A stretch of 42,745 nt of DNA, from positions 1-42,745 of the forward strand of contig JAPKBH010000015.1 of assembly GCA_028823445.1 (NCBI GenBank), given 5' to 3'. The stretch comes from Acidimicrobiales bacterium. Its GTDB lineage: Bacteria > Actinomycetota > Acidimicrobiia > Acidimicrobiales > MedAcidi-G1. The notes beneath the pieces were generated by a model. That model did not search any database, had not been told where the DNA came from, and saw nothing but the letters and a program-made list of their open reading frames with translations. Below are positions 1-8,138 of this stretch, one piece after another; within the stretch, counting starts at the first letter, position 1, and each line of letters starts with the position of its first letter. The translations under genes and the position numbers were made by a program.

Positions 1-528
1 CCATGCTTCCTGCACTGCTTTTGCCAAATCGAACCCGGGCATTACATAGGGCACGGTTACCACGGCATCTCCGTACACCTCGGCTATGGTTTCTGGGCCT
101 TCAACCACATTGGTGAGGCTCAAGATGACGTCGGCATGGCTGTGTTGAATAGCCCGAAAAGGCAAAAAAGCGTGGAGTAGTGCCTCCACTGACGGTTGTG
201 GGGCATCAGCGCGCAAACGGGCAGTTGACATTTCAGCCATCATGTCCTCATCGCTTAACCGGTCAAGACTAAGTAAATCACTCATACGCTCTAAAGGAAG
301 TGGAGTAAAGCCAGGGGTTTCAATGCTGGCTAAGTCCCACCCTGACCCTTTGACGTAAACCGCATCAATGGTTCGGCCGGTGATGTCTACCCAATCAGCT
401 TTGACCGAAGTGTTTCCCCCGCCGTGGAGCACCAGTGATTGGTCGCCGCCCAACAATCGAGAGCCATAAGCGCAACAAGCCAGTGCTCCGCCATCGCCGC
501 AATCGTGCTCATTCCAGAGGTCTTCCAT
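1..528 (-). CDS. Class II aldolase domain of a rhamnulose-1-phosphate aldolase/dehydrogenase-type protein (3' end outside window)
   Basis: The frame is open from the window edge to an ATG at 528 on the minus strand, giving the first 176 residues; the rest lies outside. Visible motifs are LHGGGNTSVK (about 29-38), VKGSGWDL, PSVEALLHAFLP and IQHSHAD. In the class II aldolase/adducin fold the His-x-His of this last motif binds the catalytic zinc. The spacing matches the N-terminal aldolase half of bifunctional rhamnulose-1-phosphate aldolase/lactaldehyde dehydrogenases (YuxG/RhaD type), which cleave a sugar phosphate and oxidise the aldehyde. The dehydrogenase half is not visible, so the bifunctional assignment is inference. 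The start has a GGAAGA purine stretch just upstream, and the gene lies 25 bases after the mscS-like gene on the same strand. Confidence 0.8.
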   Translation of the reverse strand, partial: MEDLWNEHDCGDGGALACCAYGSRLLGGDQSLVLHGGGNTSVKADWVDITGRTIDAVYVKGSGWDLASIETPGFTPLPLERMSDLLSLDRLSDEDMMAEMSTARLRADAPQPSVEALLHAFLPFRAIQHSHADVILSLTNVVEGPETIAEVYGDAVVTVPYVMPGFDLAKAVQEAW

Positions 529-553
529 TGTCTCTTCCGCCTTTTAGCTTTTC

Positions 554-1645
554 TTAATCTTCAGCATCCGCGCCAGATCGACTTTCAAGAAGATCGGTGC
601 GAATTTTAATTTCAGGAGCAGTGCTTGATTGGGCGGGTTCATCAGCAGTGTGCATCCATACCGTGCGTTGGGGGAACGGAATTTCAATATTGTGAGCGTC
701 AAATGCTTTTTTCATTCGCGCCCGCAAAATACGGCCAGTGGCCCATTGTTCTCCAGGTTCGGTTTTGACAGAAAGGCGAATGGTTATGGCATCTGCACCG
801 AAACTTTGTAAACCTGAAACAACCGGTTCTTCAATAATGGTGGCTGCTTCAAGTTGTTCTTCCCATAACTCATCGGCGGTTTCTTTAATCACCGTGGCCG
901 CTAAGTCAATATCGGTGTCATAAGCCACGTCAAGGTCGAGCACTGTTTTGGCCCACAGTTGTGATGAGTTTCCTACTCGTTGGATCTGTCCATTAGGAAC
1001 AACCCACACCGTGCCGTGAGCATCGCGCAACACGGTGGTTCGCAGGGTGACTCGTTCAACTGTTCCCGAAGCGGGGCCAACATCGATCCAGTCTCCCACT
1101 CCGTACTGGTCTTCAATAATGACAAAAATGCCGGCAATGAAGTTGGCTACCAAATCCTGAGCACCAAAACCGACTGCTAAACCAATAATGCCGGCTCCAG
1201 CAATAAGTGGGGCAAGGTCAATGCCCAACTCGCCTAAAGCAATCATGAACCCCAAAAGATAAACCACTCCGGTACTGATGCCACGAAGCACCGCCCCGAG
1301 GGTTAGGGCCCGTTGGCGTGAGCGGTCGCCTTGTTCGGCAAGGCGTTGAATTTTACGCCGAGCTCGGTTTCCCATAACGGCCAACAGTTTGTTGGACTCG
1401 ACTTCTGCTACTTCTTGTTCTTTTTCGCGTGCTTCAATGAGGCGAGCCACCATGCGATCTATGCCGCGTCGTACCAAACGGTTGACCACTATTGACACCA
1501 ACAAAATAAGAATGATTTTGAGCGGTCGTTCTACAAACCATCGCGCTGTTTCGGCCATAGCGTCATTTTCGGTGGTGTTCCATACCCATTTACAAATTGC
1601 ACTTGGGGTAGGCCCGCAAGCATCCGTTATTCCAGTTGGCAACAT
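554..1645 (-). CDS. MscS-family mechanosensitive ion channel
   Basis: Predicted 363-residue membrane protein of the small-conductance mechanosensitive channel family, which opens under membrane tension during hypo-osmotic shock. Hydrophobic segments lie at about 43-60 and 123-144. The pore helix at about 146-180 is rich in Gly and Ala (LIAGAGIIGLAVGFGAQ) and is followed by the family motif FIAGIFVIIEDQYGVGDWI. The C-terminal part is the soluble beta/alpha-beta vestibule. An AGGAGA Shine-Dalgarno sequence stands 8 bases before the ATG at 1645. The N-terminal ACGPTPSAICKWV stretch before the first helix could form an extracellular loop with two Cys. The family assignment is firm; which MscS subfamily it belongs to is not resolved. 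Confidence 0.93.
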   Translation of the reverse strand: MLPTGITDACGPTPSAICKWVWNTTENDAMAETARWFVERPLKIILILLVSIVVNRLVRRGIDRMVARLIEAREKEQEVAEVESNKLLAVMGNRARRKIQRLAEQGDRSRQRALTLGAVLRGISTGVVYLLGFMIALGELGIDLAPLIAGAGIIGLAVGFGAQDLVANFIAGIFVIIEDQYGVGDWIDVGPASGTVERVTLRTTVLRDAHGTVWVVPNGQIQRVGNSSQLWAKTVLDLDVAYDTDIDLAATVIKETADELWEEQLEAATIIEEPVVSGLQSFGADAITIRLSVKTEPGEQWATGRILRARMKKAFDAHNIEIPFPQRTVWMHTADEPAQSSTAPEIKIRTDLLESRSGADAED

Positions 1646-1723
1646 GGTGATCTTCTCCTCGTCTTCTTAGCGACGGTAACCGAAGCCACGCCTAAACGGG
1701 CGTTAGCCAACAATCGCTTCTAT

Positions 1724-1930
1724 CTAACTACCTAAAAGTGTCCCCAAGGCAGCCACGGTGGCTACTAAACCCAGTGAAATATAAAGCACACTGCGCCAAA
1801 GTGGCGCTTTTTCAAGGTCTCCCTCATCAAGCTTTTCTGGGGGGCGGACTAACGCCAAACCGTTACCCACCATCATGGATGCTCCCAAGGCCAGCAGAAG
1901 CCAACCCAAAAGATCTTCGCCTAAAAACAT
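1724..1930 (-). CDS. Small two-helix membrane protein, function unknown
   Basis: A 68-residue protein with two hydrophobic segments (about 8-27 and 48-66) separated by a charged loop (RPPEKLDEGDLEKAP), consistent with a helical hairpin in the cytoplasmic membrane. Its ATG lies two bases after the dnaB stop on the same strand, so it is probably the last gene of the dnaB transcript and translationally coupled to it. I see no independent Shine-Dalgarno sequence. I do not recognise a family. Position and composition argue that it is real, but it is not tied to a function. Confidence 0.65.
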   Translation of the reverse strand: MFLGEDLLGWLLLALGASMMVGNGLALVRPPEKLDEGDLEKAPLWRSVLYISLGLVATVAALGTLLGS

Positions 1931-1932
1931 GG

Positions 1933-3420
1933 TTACGAGGTGCGAGCCATGTCGGCAAACCGGGTGTAGTGAGGCAAAAAGGCCAGCCTTACTGTGCCGG
2001 TAGGGCCGTTACGGTGTTTTGACAAAATAACTTCGGCTGTACCCATATCTGGGCTCTCTGGGTTATAAACCTCGTCGCGATAAATAAATACCACAGTGTC
2101 AGCATCTTGTTCCAGTGATCCAGACTCGCGTAGGTCGGACAACATGGGTCGTTTATCTTGGCGGGCTTCTAGCCCACGAGAAAGCTGAGATAACCCAATC
2201 ACTGGGGTTTCAAGTTCGCGAGCCAAGATCTTAAGACCACGGCTAATTTCAGACACTTCAACTTGCCGATTTTCTGCGGTAGAGCGTCCGGTCATGAGTT
2301 GGAGGTAGTCCACCACGATGACCCCTATGTCTCCTACCCGACTTTTTAGCCGGCGAGCTTTGGCGCGAATTTCCATAATCGAAGTATTCGGGTTGTCGTC
2401 AATCCAAATTTTTGCTTCGGAGAGTTTGCCAACCCCGTGATTAATGCGGCTCCAGTCATCTTCTGAAAGTTTTCCGTTTCGTATATTTTTTGAATCCACT
2501 CGAGCTTCTGAACATAGGATTCTCTGACTGAGTTCTAACTGGCTCATTTCTAACGAGAAGTAGAGCGCAGGCAGGTTTGCGGTGGTGGCCACGTGGGTGG
2601 CGAGACCAAGAGCAAATGAGGTTTTTCCCATAGCGGGACGTGCCCCTAAAATCATTAGAGAGTTTTTTTGCAAGCCGGAAATAAGGTGATCAAATTCGGT
2701 GTAGCCCGTGGGCACCCCAGTTATTTCGTTGCCACTTTCAAAAAGTTCTTCTAATCGGTCCAGGTTGGCATCAAGTAGGTCACGAATGACCGCCATGGAG
2801 TCGGTGACTCGACCCTGACCAACTTGAAAAACAAGGTTTTCTGCTTCGTCGACCGCTTTAACGACATCATCAGGGTGCCCGTAACCAATTTCGGCAATCT
2901 CATTAGCCGCCCCAATGAGGCCACGCAACGTGGCGTGTTCTTGAATAATGCGAGCATATTTTGCTGCTGCAGTAATAGCCGGAGTGGTGGCTTGAAGATC
3001 CATCAACACTCCATCGCCACCTATTTGGTCAAGAAAGCCTGCCCGTTTGAGGGTTTCGGCCACCGTTACCGTGTCGGCTGGTTCTCCGGAAGAATACAAC
3101 GTGCAAATGGCATCAAAGATGTGCGCATGGGACGGCTTGTAGAAGTGTGCTGGCTTGACAATCTCTAAAGCATCCGCAATTGCGTCTCGAGAAAGCAGCA
3201 TGGCTCCCAACAGTGAGGCTTCTGCATCAAGGTTGTGGGGAGGCACCCTGGTTGATGCTTTTGTGGGTGCTTGCCGTCTTTTGAATTTTTCAACCGGTGG
3301 CGGTTCATCAAAGGGAGACGGCCCGAGGTCGGGTTCGTTTACCATATCTGGGGCTTCATCGGCCGGCAAGGGGGCCGCTTCATCTTCGCTTGTTTCAGTA
3401 TTTTCTGACTGTTCACTCAC
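1933..3420 (-). CDS. dnaB: Replicative DNA helicase DnaB
   Basis: The 495-residue hexameric helicase that unwinds DNA ahead of the replisome. The N-terminal DnaB domain runs from about 58 to 160 (starting PPHNLDAEASLLGAML). The RecA-like ATPase starts near 235, with Walker A GARPAMGKT at 259-267 and Walker B-like VIVVDYLQLM further on, followed by the arginine-finger segment near SKHRNGPTG. No intein interrupts the ATP site, although actinobacterial dnaB genes often carry one. The first 55 residues are an acidic, Pro-rich extension. Translation starts at GTG 3420 with GGAG 7 bases upstream. The gene follows rplI, as in mycobacteria, but after a 179-base gap that contains a DnaA-box match. Confidence 0.97.
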   Translation of the reverse strand: MSEQSENTETSEDEAAPLPADEAPDMVNEPDLGPSPFDEPPPVEKFKRRQAPTKASTRVPPHNLDAEASLLGAMLLSRDAIADALEIVKPAHFYKPSHAHIFDAICTLYSSGEPADTVTVAETLKRAGFLDQIGGDGVLMDLQATTPAITAAAKYARIIQEHATLRGLIGAANEIAEIGYGHPDDVVKAVDEAENLVFQVGQGRVTDSMAVIRDLLDANLDRLEELFESGNEITGVPTGYTEFDHLISGLQKNSLMILGARPAMGKTSFALGLATHVATTANLPALYFSLEMSQLELSQRILCSEARVDSKNIRNGKLSEDDWSRINHGVGKLSEAKIWIDDNPNTSIMEIRAKARRLKSRVGDIGVIVVDYLQLMTGRSTAENRQVEVSEISRGLKILARELETPVIGLSQLSRGLEARQDKRPMLSDLRESGSLEQDADTVVFIYRDEVYNPESPDMGTAEVILSKHRNGPTGTVRLAFLPHYTRFADMARTS

Positions 3421-3542
3421 CGAGAGACTCCAAAAAGAAAGAGGGGAACTTCATTCTCTAGTCTGCTAGGAATGCCCTGTGAATCGCTAGGGGATATCCG
3501 GTGGATTTCGTCCGTTTTAAGGCGCGTCAATGGGGAAAGACT

Positions 3543-3551
3543 TGTGGACAA
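3543..3551 (-). promoter_or_regulatory. Single DnaA-box match between rplI and dnaB
   Basis: The plus strand reads TGTGGACAA, the reverse complement of the actinobacterial DnaA box TTGTCCACA, with no mismatch. It lies in the rplI-dnaB gap, about 120 bases before the dnaB start, far from the oriC cluster. It could let DnaA act on dnaB transcription, or be chance; one isolated nonamer is weak evidence. Confidence 0.4.
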
Positions 3552-3599
3552 CTTTTGATACTGAAAGGAGGGGGTAAAAAGTGCCGACCCTCCCATGGC

Positions 3600-4046
3600 T
3601 TAACCCTCGGGGGTTACCTCAATGTTCATCGGTACGGCCACCTCAGGGTGGAGTTGTACCGTAAATTCATGAGTACCTACATCTTTGATGGTTTCGATGG
3701 CGATCTGTGTGCGATCAACATCTACCCCAATTTGTGAAGCAAGTGCCGCAACAATTTCTACCGCTCCTACAGAACCGAAAAGGTGACCTGTGTCAGAAGC
3801 TTTCGCTGAAGCGGTGACCGTTTGACCAGCCATTGAGGCAGCAATTGTTTCTGCTCCTGCTCGATCAGCAGCTGACTTAAGGGCACGCTTGCGTTGCATG
3901 GCTTCTGCTTGGGTCGCCATGCCAGCAGTAGCCAGAACGGCCAAGCCTTCAGGTACCAAGTAGTTGCGGGCATAGCCGCGTGCTACCTCAACAATGGCGC
4001 CCGTTGTGCCGAGCCCTTCAACGTCGGAACGTAACAAAACCTTCAT
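3600..4046 (-). CDS. rplI: 50S ribosomal protein L9
   Basis: The 148-residue protein has the usual L9 length. The N-terminal 23S-binding domain begins [21 protein letters not shown] and includes the [13 protein letters not shown] signature at about 24-36. A long connecting helix (about 40-75, Ala/Lys/Arg rich) leads to the C-terminal domain ending [12 protein letters not shown]. The ATG overlaps the rpsR stop as ATGA, so the two are translationally coupled. It closes the rpsF-ssb-rpsR-rplI cluster; the next gene, dnaB, has its own gap and ribosome-binding site. Confidence 0.97.
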   Translation of the reverse strand: MKVLLRSDVEGLGTTGAIVEVARGYARNYLVPEGLAVLATAGMATQAEAMQRKRALKSAADRAGAETIAASMAGQTVTASAKASDTGHLFGSVGAVEIVAALASQIGVDVDRTQIAIETIKDVGTHEFTVQLHPEVAVPMNIEVTPEG

Positions 4047-4489
4047 TCCGCTACCTCCTCGGTGGTCGTGGTGTCAACAACTTCAATAGTTGCTGACAAA
4101 GCTTCTTCGAGTACTTCGGTTACTGCTTCTTCAACTTCGTTTTCGGTGCCTGGTGGCGGTGAAGACGGGGTGGGGGCTGGCCCAGAAGAGCGTGCTCCAC
4201 GGTCATCAGGGCGACGCTCACGACGCTGCGTGGCTACCCGGTTTACGTAAGGAATTAGTGCCATTTCTCGGGAGTTTTTTACTGCCCGAGCAATGTCTCG
4301 TTGTTGACGAGAATCATTACCGCTTACTCGACGTGCCTTAATTTTGGATCGATCAGAAACAAATTTGCGCAGCAAGACAGTGTCTTTGTAATCGACGTAT
4401 TCAATCTTGCCGATAGTTAACGCAGATATTTTTTTCTTTGAGCGACGCGCGTTATCGCGGTTTTTTTCTCGGCGTGGGGGACGGGCCAT
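4043..4489 (-). CDS. rpsR: 30S ribosomal protein S18 with a long acidic C-terminal extension
   Basis: Residues 1-90 are a standard S18: a basic N terminus, [19 protein letters not shown], the [19 protein letters not shown] core, then [23 protein letters not shown]18 pairs with S6 on the platform of the 30S subunit. The protein is 148 residues instead of about 75-90, because a 55-residue tail follows. The tail is first Pro/Ser/Gly rich, then acidic ([14 protein letters not shown] and TTTTEEVAE). It is in frame and ends exactly at the ATGA junction with rplI, so it is not an obvious sequencing error. The ATG shares its A with the ssb stop (TAATG). The tail's role is unknown. Confidence 0.95.
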   Translation of the reverse strand: MARPPRREKNRDNARRSKKKISALTIGKIEYVDYKDTVLLRKFVSDRSKIKARRVSGNDSRQQRDIARAVKNSREMALIPYVNRVATQRRERRPDDRGARSSGPAPTPSSPPPGTENEVEEAVTEVLEEALSATIEVVDTTTTEEVAE

Positions 4490-4923
4490 TAGAAGGGCTC
4501 CTCATCAGTAGGAAAGTTGGACGTTGGGGCGGTGTTTGAGTCGGCAGGGGCTTGGCTGCTGCCTCCACCATCACCGCGAGGGGTTCTTGTTACTTCAGCA
4601 GTTGCCCAGCGAAGGCTTGGGGCTACTTCATCAGCAATGATTTCAACCTTGGACCGTCGTTCACCTTCTTGGTTTTCCCAAGAACGTTGCTCGAGTCGGC
4701 CGTAAACAATTACTCGATTGCCTTTAGTAAGAGACTCGGCGACGTTTTCTCCAAGTTCACTCCAGCAAGTGACATCAAAAAAAGATGTGATGTCTTCGCC
4801 GCTTTTAGTGCGACGGTTCCAGGCCAACCCAAAGTTGGCTACTGCAGCACCACTTGGGGTGAACCGCAGTTCTGGGTCACGGGTGATGTTCCCGATGACA
4901 GTAACGGTGTTATCAAATGCCAT
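4489..4923 (-). CDS. ssb: Single-stranded DNA-binding protein
   Basis: A 144-residue SSB. The OB fold covers about residues 1-110 ([54 protein letters not shown]). A short Gly/Ser/Pro linker leads to the acidic tip DEEPF, which in this family docks replication and repair partners. It coats single strands during replication. AAGGAG lies 7 bases before the ATG. It sits between rpsF and rpsR, the conserved bacterial order. The linker is short compared with many actinobacterial SSBs. Confidence 0.97.
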   Translation of the reverse strand: MAFDNTVTVIGNITRDPELRFTPSGAAVANFGLAWNRRTKSGEDITSFFDVTCWSELGENVAESLTKGNRVIVYGRLEQRSWENQEGERRSKVEIIADEVAPSLRWATAEVTRTPRGDGGGSSQAPADSNTAPTSNFPTDEEPF

Positions 4924-4939
4924 TTTCTTACTCCTTAAA

Positions 4940-5302
4940 TCAACCAGCGTCTGCTGGTGTTGCTTCGCCGACTAAGCCGCGGCGTGCGGCCTCATCATCG
5001 GGAAGGCGCATAATTTTATGGCGGACGATTTCACTGCGGTCCGCGAGTCGCAAAATACGATCGGCTGTATCGAGGTTGAATGCCTCGGTTACCACGGAGA
5101 GAACGACATAGAAGCCTTCCCATTTGTGGTTGATTTCGTAAGCAAAGCGACGTCGGCCCCAAGGCTCAGAGTCAAGCTTCGAAGCAATCGTGCCACCTTC
5201 GGCCTCTATGGCTTCAATAGCCTTGGCTAAACTTTGTGCATCTTCGCCCTCAGTGAGCTCAAGATCGCCATCTACGATGACCATTAATTCGTAATACCGC
5301 AT
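4940..5302 (-). CDS. rpsF: 30S ribosomal protein S6
   Basis: A 120-residue S6 starting [15 protein letters not shown], with the S6 beta strand [21 protein letters not shown] at about 48-68 and the [13 protein letters not shown] segment near the C terminus. S6 binds S18 before the pair joins the 30S platform. A strong AAAGGAGGT ribosome-binding site stands 10 bases before the ATG. A two-stem structure resembling the S6:S18 autoregulatory RNA precedes it immediately. It is the first gene of rpsF-ssb-rpsR-rplI. Confidence 0.97.
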   Translation of the reverse strand: MRYYELMVIVDGDLELTEGEDAQSLAKAIEAIEAEGGTIASKLDSEPWGRRRFAYEINHKWEGFYVVLSVVTEAFNLDTADRILRLADRSEIVRHKIMRLPDDEAARRGLVGEATPADAG

Positions 5303-5321
5303 ATCGGCAGGAACCTCCTTT

Positions 5322-5356
5322 GGACACGATCCACGACCTTCGTGGATTCGGGGCCC
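5322..5356 (-). promoter_or_regulatory. Candidate S6:S18 autoregulatory mRNA leader
   Basis: In the rpsF 5' untranslated region the minus strand can form an outer stem GGGC/GTCC (5353-5356 with 5322-5325). An asymmetric internal loop follows, with CCCGA on one side (5348-5352) and CGT on the other (5326-5328). An 8-bp perfect hairpin ATCCACGA/TCGTGGAT with a 3-base loop closes the structure (5329-5347). The rpsF Shine-Dalgarno sequence follows after two bases. An internal loop with CCG flanked by two stems, placed before rpsF, is the described layout of the S6:S18 leader that mimics the 16S rRNA site and represses translation. The structure is seen by eye; the identity is inference. Confidence 0.55.
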
Positions 5357-5491
5357 TTAAACAGGGCAGGGGAAATAGATTTTTTAAACTCCCGGGGGAG
5401 CCATGTGATGCTATCTGCACAAAAGCCGGTCGCGTTCCTCATAGACATCATCTTGCCAGAGGGGTGTGACAATCTCGAAAATCTTACCGAT

Positions 5492-6343
5492 TTAACCCAT
5501 TCCGTACAGTTTTAACTCTTCTGCCACTTCGTCACACAGGCCATAAACCTCTTGTGGTGCAGGGAACTCACCTGACCGCACATCAGCAGCAAACTCCTTC
5601 AAGGCCGCTACCCCTGTCCCGTGGAGGTCGGCATAGCGACGCACAAACTTTGGCAACACCCTTTTTTCGATGCCAAGAACATCGTGAAAAACTAAGACTT
5701 GTCCATCACAATGCGGGCCGGCCCCAATACCGATAGTTGAAACATCTACCGCTTCAGTAACCATGGCCGCTACCTCTGCAGGCACCCCTTCGAGCACCAA
5801 AGAAAAGCAACCCGCATGTACCAAAGCCTTTGCCGCATCAACCAAATCAAGTGCCGCTTTCGTGTTGCGGGCTTGAACCTTAAAACCACCCATGGCGTGC
5901 ACCGACTGTGGCGTCAACCCCACATGGCCCATAACCGGAATCTCTGCCGCCACCAAGGCTTCAATCATCGGTAAACGCCGGCGTCCGCCTTCAAGTTTTA
6001 TAGCACCCGCCCCGGCTCGAATAAGTTGCGCTGCATTACGCAAAGTGTCTTCCGTTGATACGTGATAACTCATCCACGGCATATCAGCAACTACCAAAGC
6101 CTGAGGTTTAGTGCGGGCCACCGCTGCCGTGTGGTGAGCAATGTCGTCTACCGTTACCTGCAACGTGTTTTCGTAACCCAGCACCACCATGGCCAGCGAA
6201 TCGCCGACCAAAATCATGTCGACGCCTGCTTCATCCACCATGCGAGCACCAGGGGCGTCGTAAGCCGTCACCATGACCAAAGGGTCAACACCCTGTGCTG
6301 CTTTATGATCCCGAATAGCGGGGACGGTCATTTTTTTAACCAC
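5492..6343 (-). CDS. panB: 3-methyl-2-oxobutanoate hydroxymethyltransferase
   Basis: PanB transfers a hydroxymethyl group from methylene-tetrahydrofolate to 2-oxoisovalerate, giving ketopantoate, the first step of pantothenate and CoA synthesis. Motifs include VMVTAYDAPGARMVDEAG, ILVGDSLAMVVLGYENT, KLEGG, GHVGLTPQSVHAMGGFKVQ and IGIGAGPHCDGQVLVFHD. The Asp and Glu residues in these motifs hold the metal in the family. I chose GTG 6343 (283 residues) because AAGGAG lies 7 bases before it and the protein then starts next to MTVPAIRDHK. An upstream in-frame start at 6373 would add ten residues without a ribosome-binding site. The cytosolic assignment is firm. Confidence 0.95.
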   Translation of the reverse strand: MVKKMTVPAIRDHKAAQGVDPLVMVTAYDAPGARMVDEAGVDMILVGDSLAMVVLGYENTLQVTVDDIAHHTAAVARTKPQALVVADMPWMSYHVSTEDTLRNAAQLIRAGAGAIKLEGGRRRLPMIEALVAAEIPVMGHVGLTPQSVHAMGGFKVQARNTKAALDLVDAAKALVHAGCFSLVLEGVPAEVAAMVTEAVDVSTIGIGAGPHCDGQVLVFHDVLGIEKRVLPKFVRRYADLHGTGVAALKEFAADVRSGEFPAPQEVYGLCDEVAEELKLYGMG

Positions 6344-6429
6344 TTCTGTACTCCTTTTCCGTCCAGTGCACACAGGCTGCCGGCGGTCTCTACAGGATAC
6401 ATGATTTAGTTTCTACGTGGAGAAATTTG

Positions 6430-6840
6430 TTAATAATTTCCCAGTGTGGTGGTTCGCACCATGTGGTTCCATCGACACCCCAAGCAAACTTCAATCAGGT
6501 AAGCGGTGAACTCGCCTTGCCGGTTTGCTAAACGCTTTAATTCTTTAGGTGTGCTAATGCATCGTCCATGCGCTGGTAACCGTGGGCCAAAAACGTAGGT
6601 GACGTGACGTACCTGATGTTCGGCGCAAATGGGGCAATCGACGCTGGTTGGGGTGCTGCAATGTTCGGCGTTGCGTAACAACATGGGTTGGGCATCGCAC
6701 ACCAGGTCACTGCCGATTAATCTTTTTTCAAAAGCATCAATCATGCGTTGCCGAGCCAAGCGGTAATCCACGTCGGCGGTTCGCCGCGCCGGAACCAAAC
6801 CCTCACGGTTAAACCCTCGAGTGGTGGTACGGCTCCCCAT
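6430..6840 (-). CDS. DUF5318-like actinobacterial protein with paired Cys motifs
   Basis: A 136-residue soluble protein. After a basic N terminus it has DYRLARQRMIDAF, a CPIC pair (about residue 70), the HVTYVFGPRLPAHGRCIS block, and EVCLGCRWNH near the end. The CxxC pairs suggest a zinc ribbon. The arrangement resembles actinobacterial DUF5318 proteins encoded near the rpsF cluster in mycobacteria; this is from memory of the family and was not checked by search. AGGG stands 7 bases before the ATG. No biochemical role is known to me. Confidence 0.7.
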   Translation of the reverse strand: MGSRTTTRGFNREGLVPARRTADVDYRLARQRMIDAFEKRLIGSDLVCDAQPMLLRNAEHCSTPTSVDCPICAEHQVRHVTYVFGPRLPAHGRCISTPKELKRLANRQGEFTAYLIEVCLGCRWNHMVRTTTLGNY

Positions 6841-6884
6841 GGCGTCACCCTAGGACACTGGTCTGGGGTTGGCCAGTCGGTGAA

Positions 6885-8138
6885 CTATGTGCGGTTGTCC
6901 CACCACGTTTGTAGGCGAGCCTCTACCTCGTCGGGGGTTAGCCGACCTTCGTCAAGGCGTAAGGTGGTTAACCATTTCAGGGCCTCCCCTATGTGAGGCC
7001 CTGGTTCAAGGTTTAAAACTGACATCACTGTTTGGCCGTCTAATACTGGGCTTAAATCATCTAGTTCGCCTGCTTGTTTTAACCGTTGAGCAGTTTGGTC
7101 AAATACAGAGAGTTCCACATTTAACGCACGAGCAATGCGTATGGCATCTTCAAGGTGTGGCCCTGTTTGAGCAGCAAGGTGGCGAAACTCGGCGTCGCTC
7201 CAAAATGATGGTTGGTGTTTTTCAATAACTTCTACCGCTTGTTGCATCACGGTGATTTGACGAATTTGCTGACTTGAAAGCCTCAAGGCTTGCTGCCGTT
7301 CAAGAGGCACGACTGGCCCTAATGCGGCGAGGCGCAACAGTGGTTCAGGGGGCACCAACGAAAGGCGTCGTAAAGTTTCTTGCTGGTCATCAACGGGCAA
7401 CACATTGAGTTCTGACCAGAACTGAGCGAGCAGTGTGGCCTCAATTAAAAAATCAAACCCAGGTTGAGGGTCGTCCACCATAAGCAACCGAAACAGTTCG
7501 TCACGCACCCGTTCAATAGACACGATGGCTAAACGACTGCTTAATGTTTTGGCAGCCGCCAAAAGCCCAGAAACTGGGGTAAACCCGTACCCGGCAATAA
7601 AACGAGCCGCTCGCAGGGTTCGTAAGGGGTCGTCGGCAAACGATTCTTCTGGGTCCAACGGGGTGCGCAACGTCAACGTGTCGATGTCTTTTTGGCCGCC
7701 GTAGGGGTCGTAGAGGCCGCCATCGGCCACGTCAATCGCCATGGCATTTACCGTGAAATCTCGCCGTACCAGGTCTTCAGTAAGGTCTTTCGAATAACGC
7801 ACTACCGGTTTGCGTGAGTCATCTACATACGACTCTGCCCGGTGAGTAGTTATTTCTAAATCCCACTGGCCGAGACGCACCCCGATGGTGCCAAACCGTT
7901 CACCTTGAAGCCACACGGCATCGGCAATGTCGGCCACTAAGGAGCGGACCTCTTCGGGTAAGGCATCGGTGGTGAAATCTAAGTCGGGGGTTTGGTTTGG
8001 TCGCTCCATCAAAACGTCTCGTACCACGCCGCCCACTAAATACAGTCGCGCCCCGGCAGCAGAGAACCTTTTCGCTAAAGGTTCCACCAGTTTCAAAACT
8101 TCTGCGAATCCTTGCGGGTAGTCAACGGGTTGCGTCAT
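6885..8138 (-). CDS. cca: CCA tRNA nucleotidyltransferase / poly(A) polymerase family
   Basis: Adds or repairs the 3' CCA of tRNAs, which is needed here because the tRNA-Ile gene in this window does not encode CCA. The nucleotidyltransferase head shows YLVGGVVRD (34-41) and DLDF (52-55), the metal-binding Asp pair, then VRRDFTVNAMAID and the DDPLRTLRAARF RNA-binding neck. The C-terminal third, where actinobacterial homologues carry an HD phosphohydrolase-like domain, is shortened and shows no His-Asp pair (RLAALGPVV where LLHDIGK would be expected). The length is 417 residues against roughly 470-490 in mycobacteria. Its start overlaps the deacetylase stop by 4 bases. Confidence 0.92.
   Translation of the reverse strand: MTQPVDYPQGFAEVLKLVEPLAKRFSAAGARLYLVGGVVRDVLMERPNQTPDLDFTTDALPEEVRSLVADIADAVWLQGERFGTIGVRLGQWDLEITTHRAESYVDDSRKPVVRYSKDLTEDLVRRDFTVNAMAIDVADGGLYDPYGGQKDIDTLTLRTPLDPEESFADDPLRTLRAARFIAGYGFTPVSGLLAAAKTLSSRLAIVSIERVRDELFRLLMVDDPQPGFDFLIEATLLAQFWSELNVLPVDDQQETLRRLSLVPPEPLLRLAALGPVVPLERQQALRLSSQQIRQITVMQQAVEVIEKHQPSFWSDAEFRHLAAQTGPHLEDAIRIARALNVELSVFDQTAQRLKQAGELDDLSPVLDGQTVMSVLNLEPGPHIGEALKWLTTLRLDEGRLTPDEVEARLQTWWDNRT

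Noticed and set aside
5389-5400. CTCCC-GG-GGGAG palindrome between panB and rpsF as a panB terminator
   Set aside because: The stem is only 5 bp with a 2-base loop, too tight for a convincing terminator.
6856-6876. ACTGG...CCAGT hairpin after cca
   Set aside because: A five-pair stem with a long loop and no T tract; likely chance.
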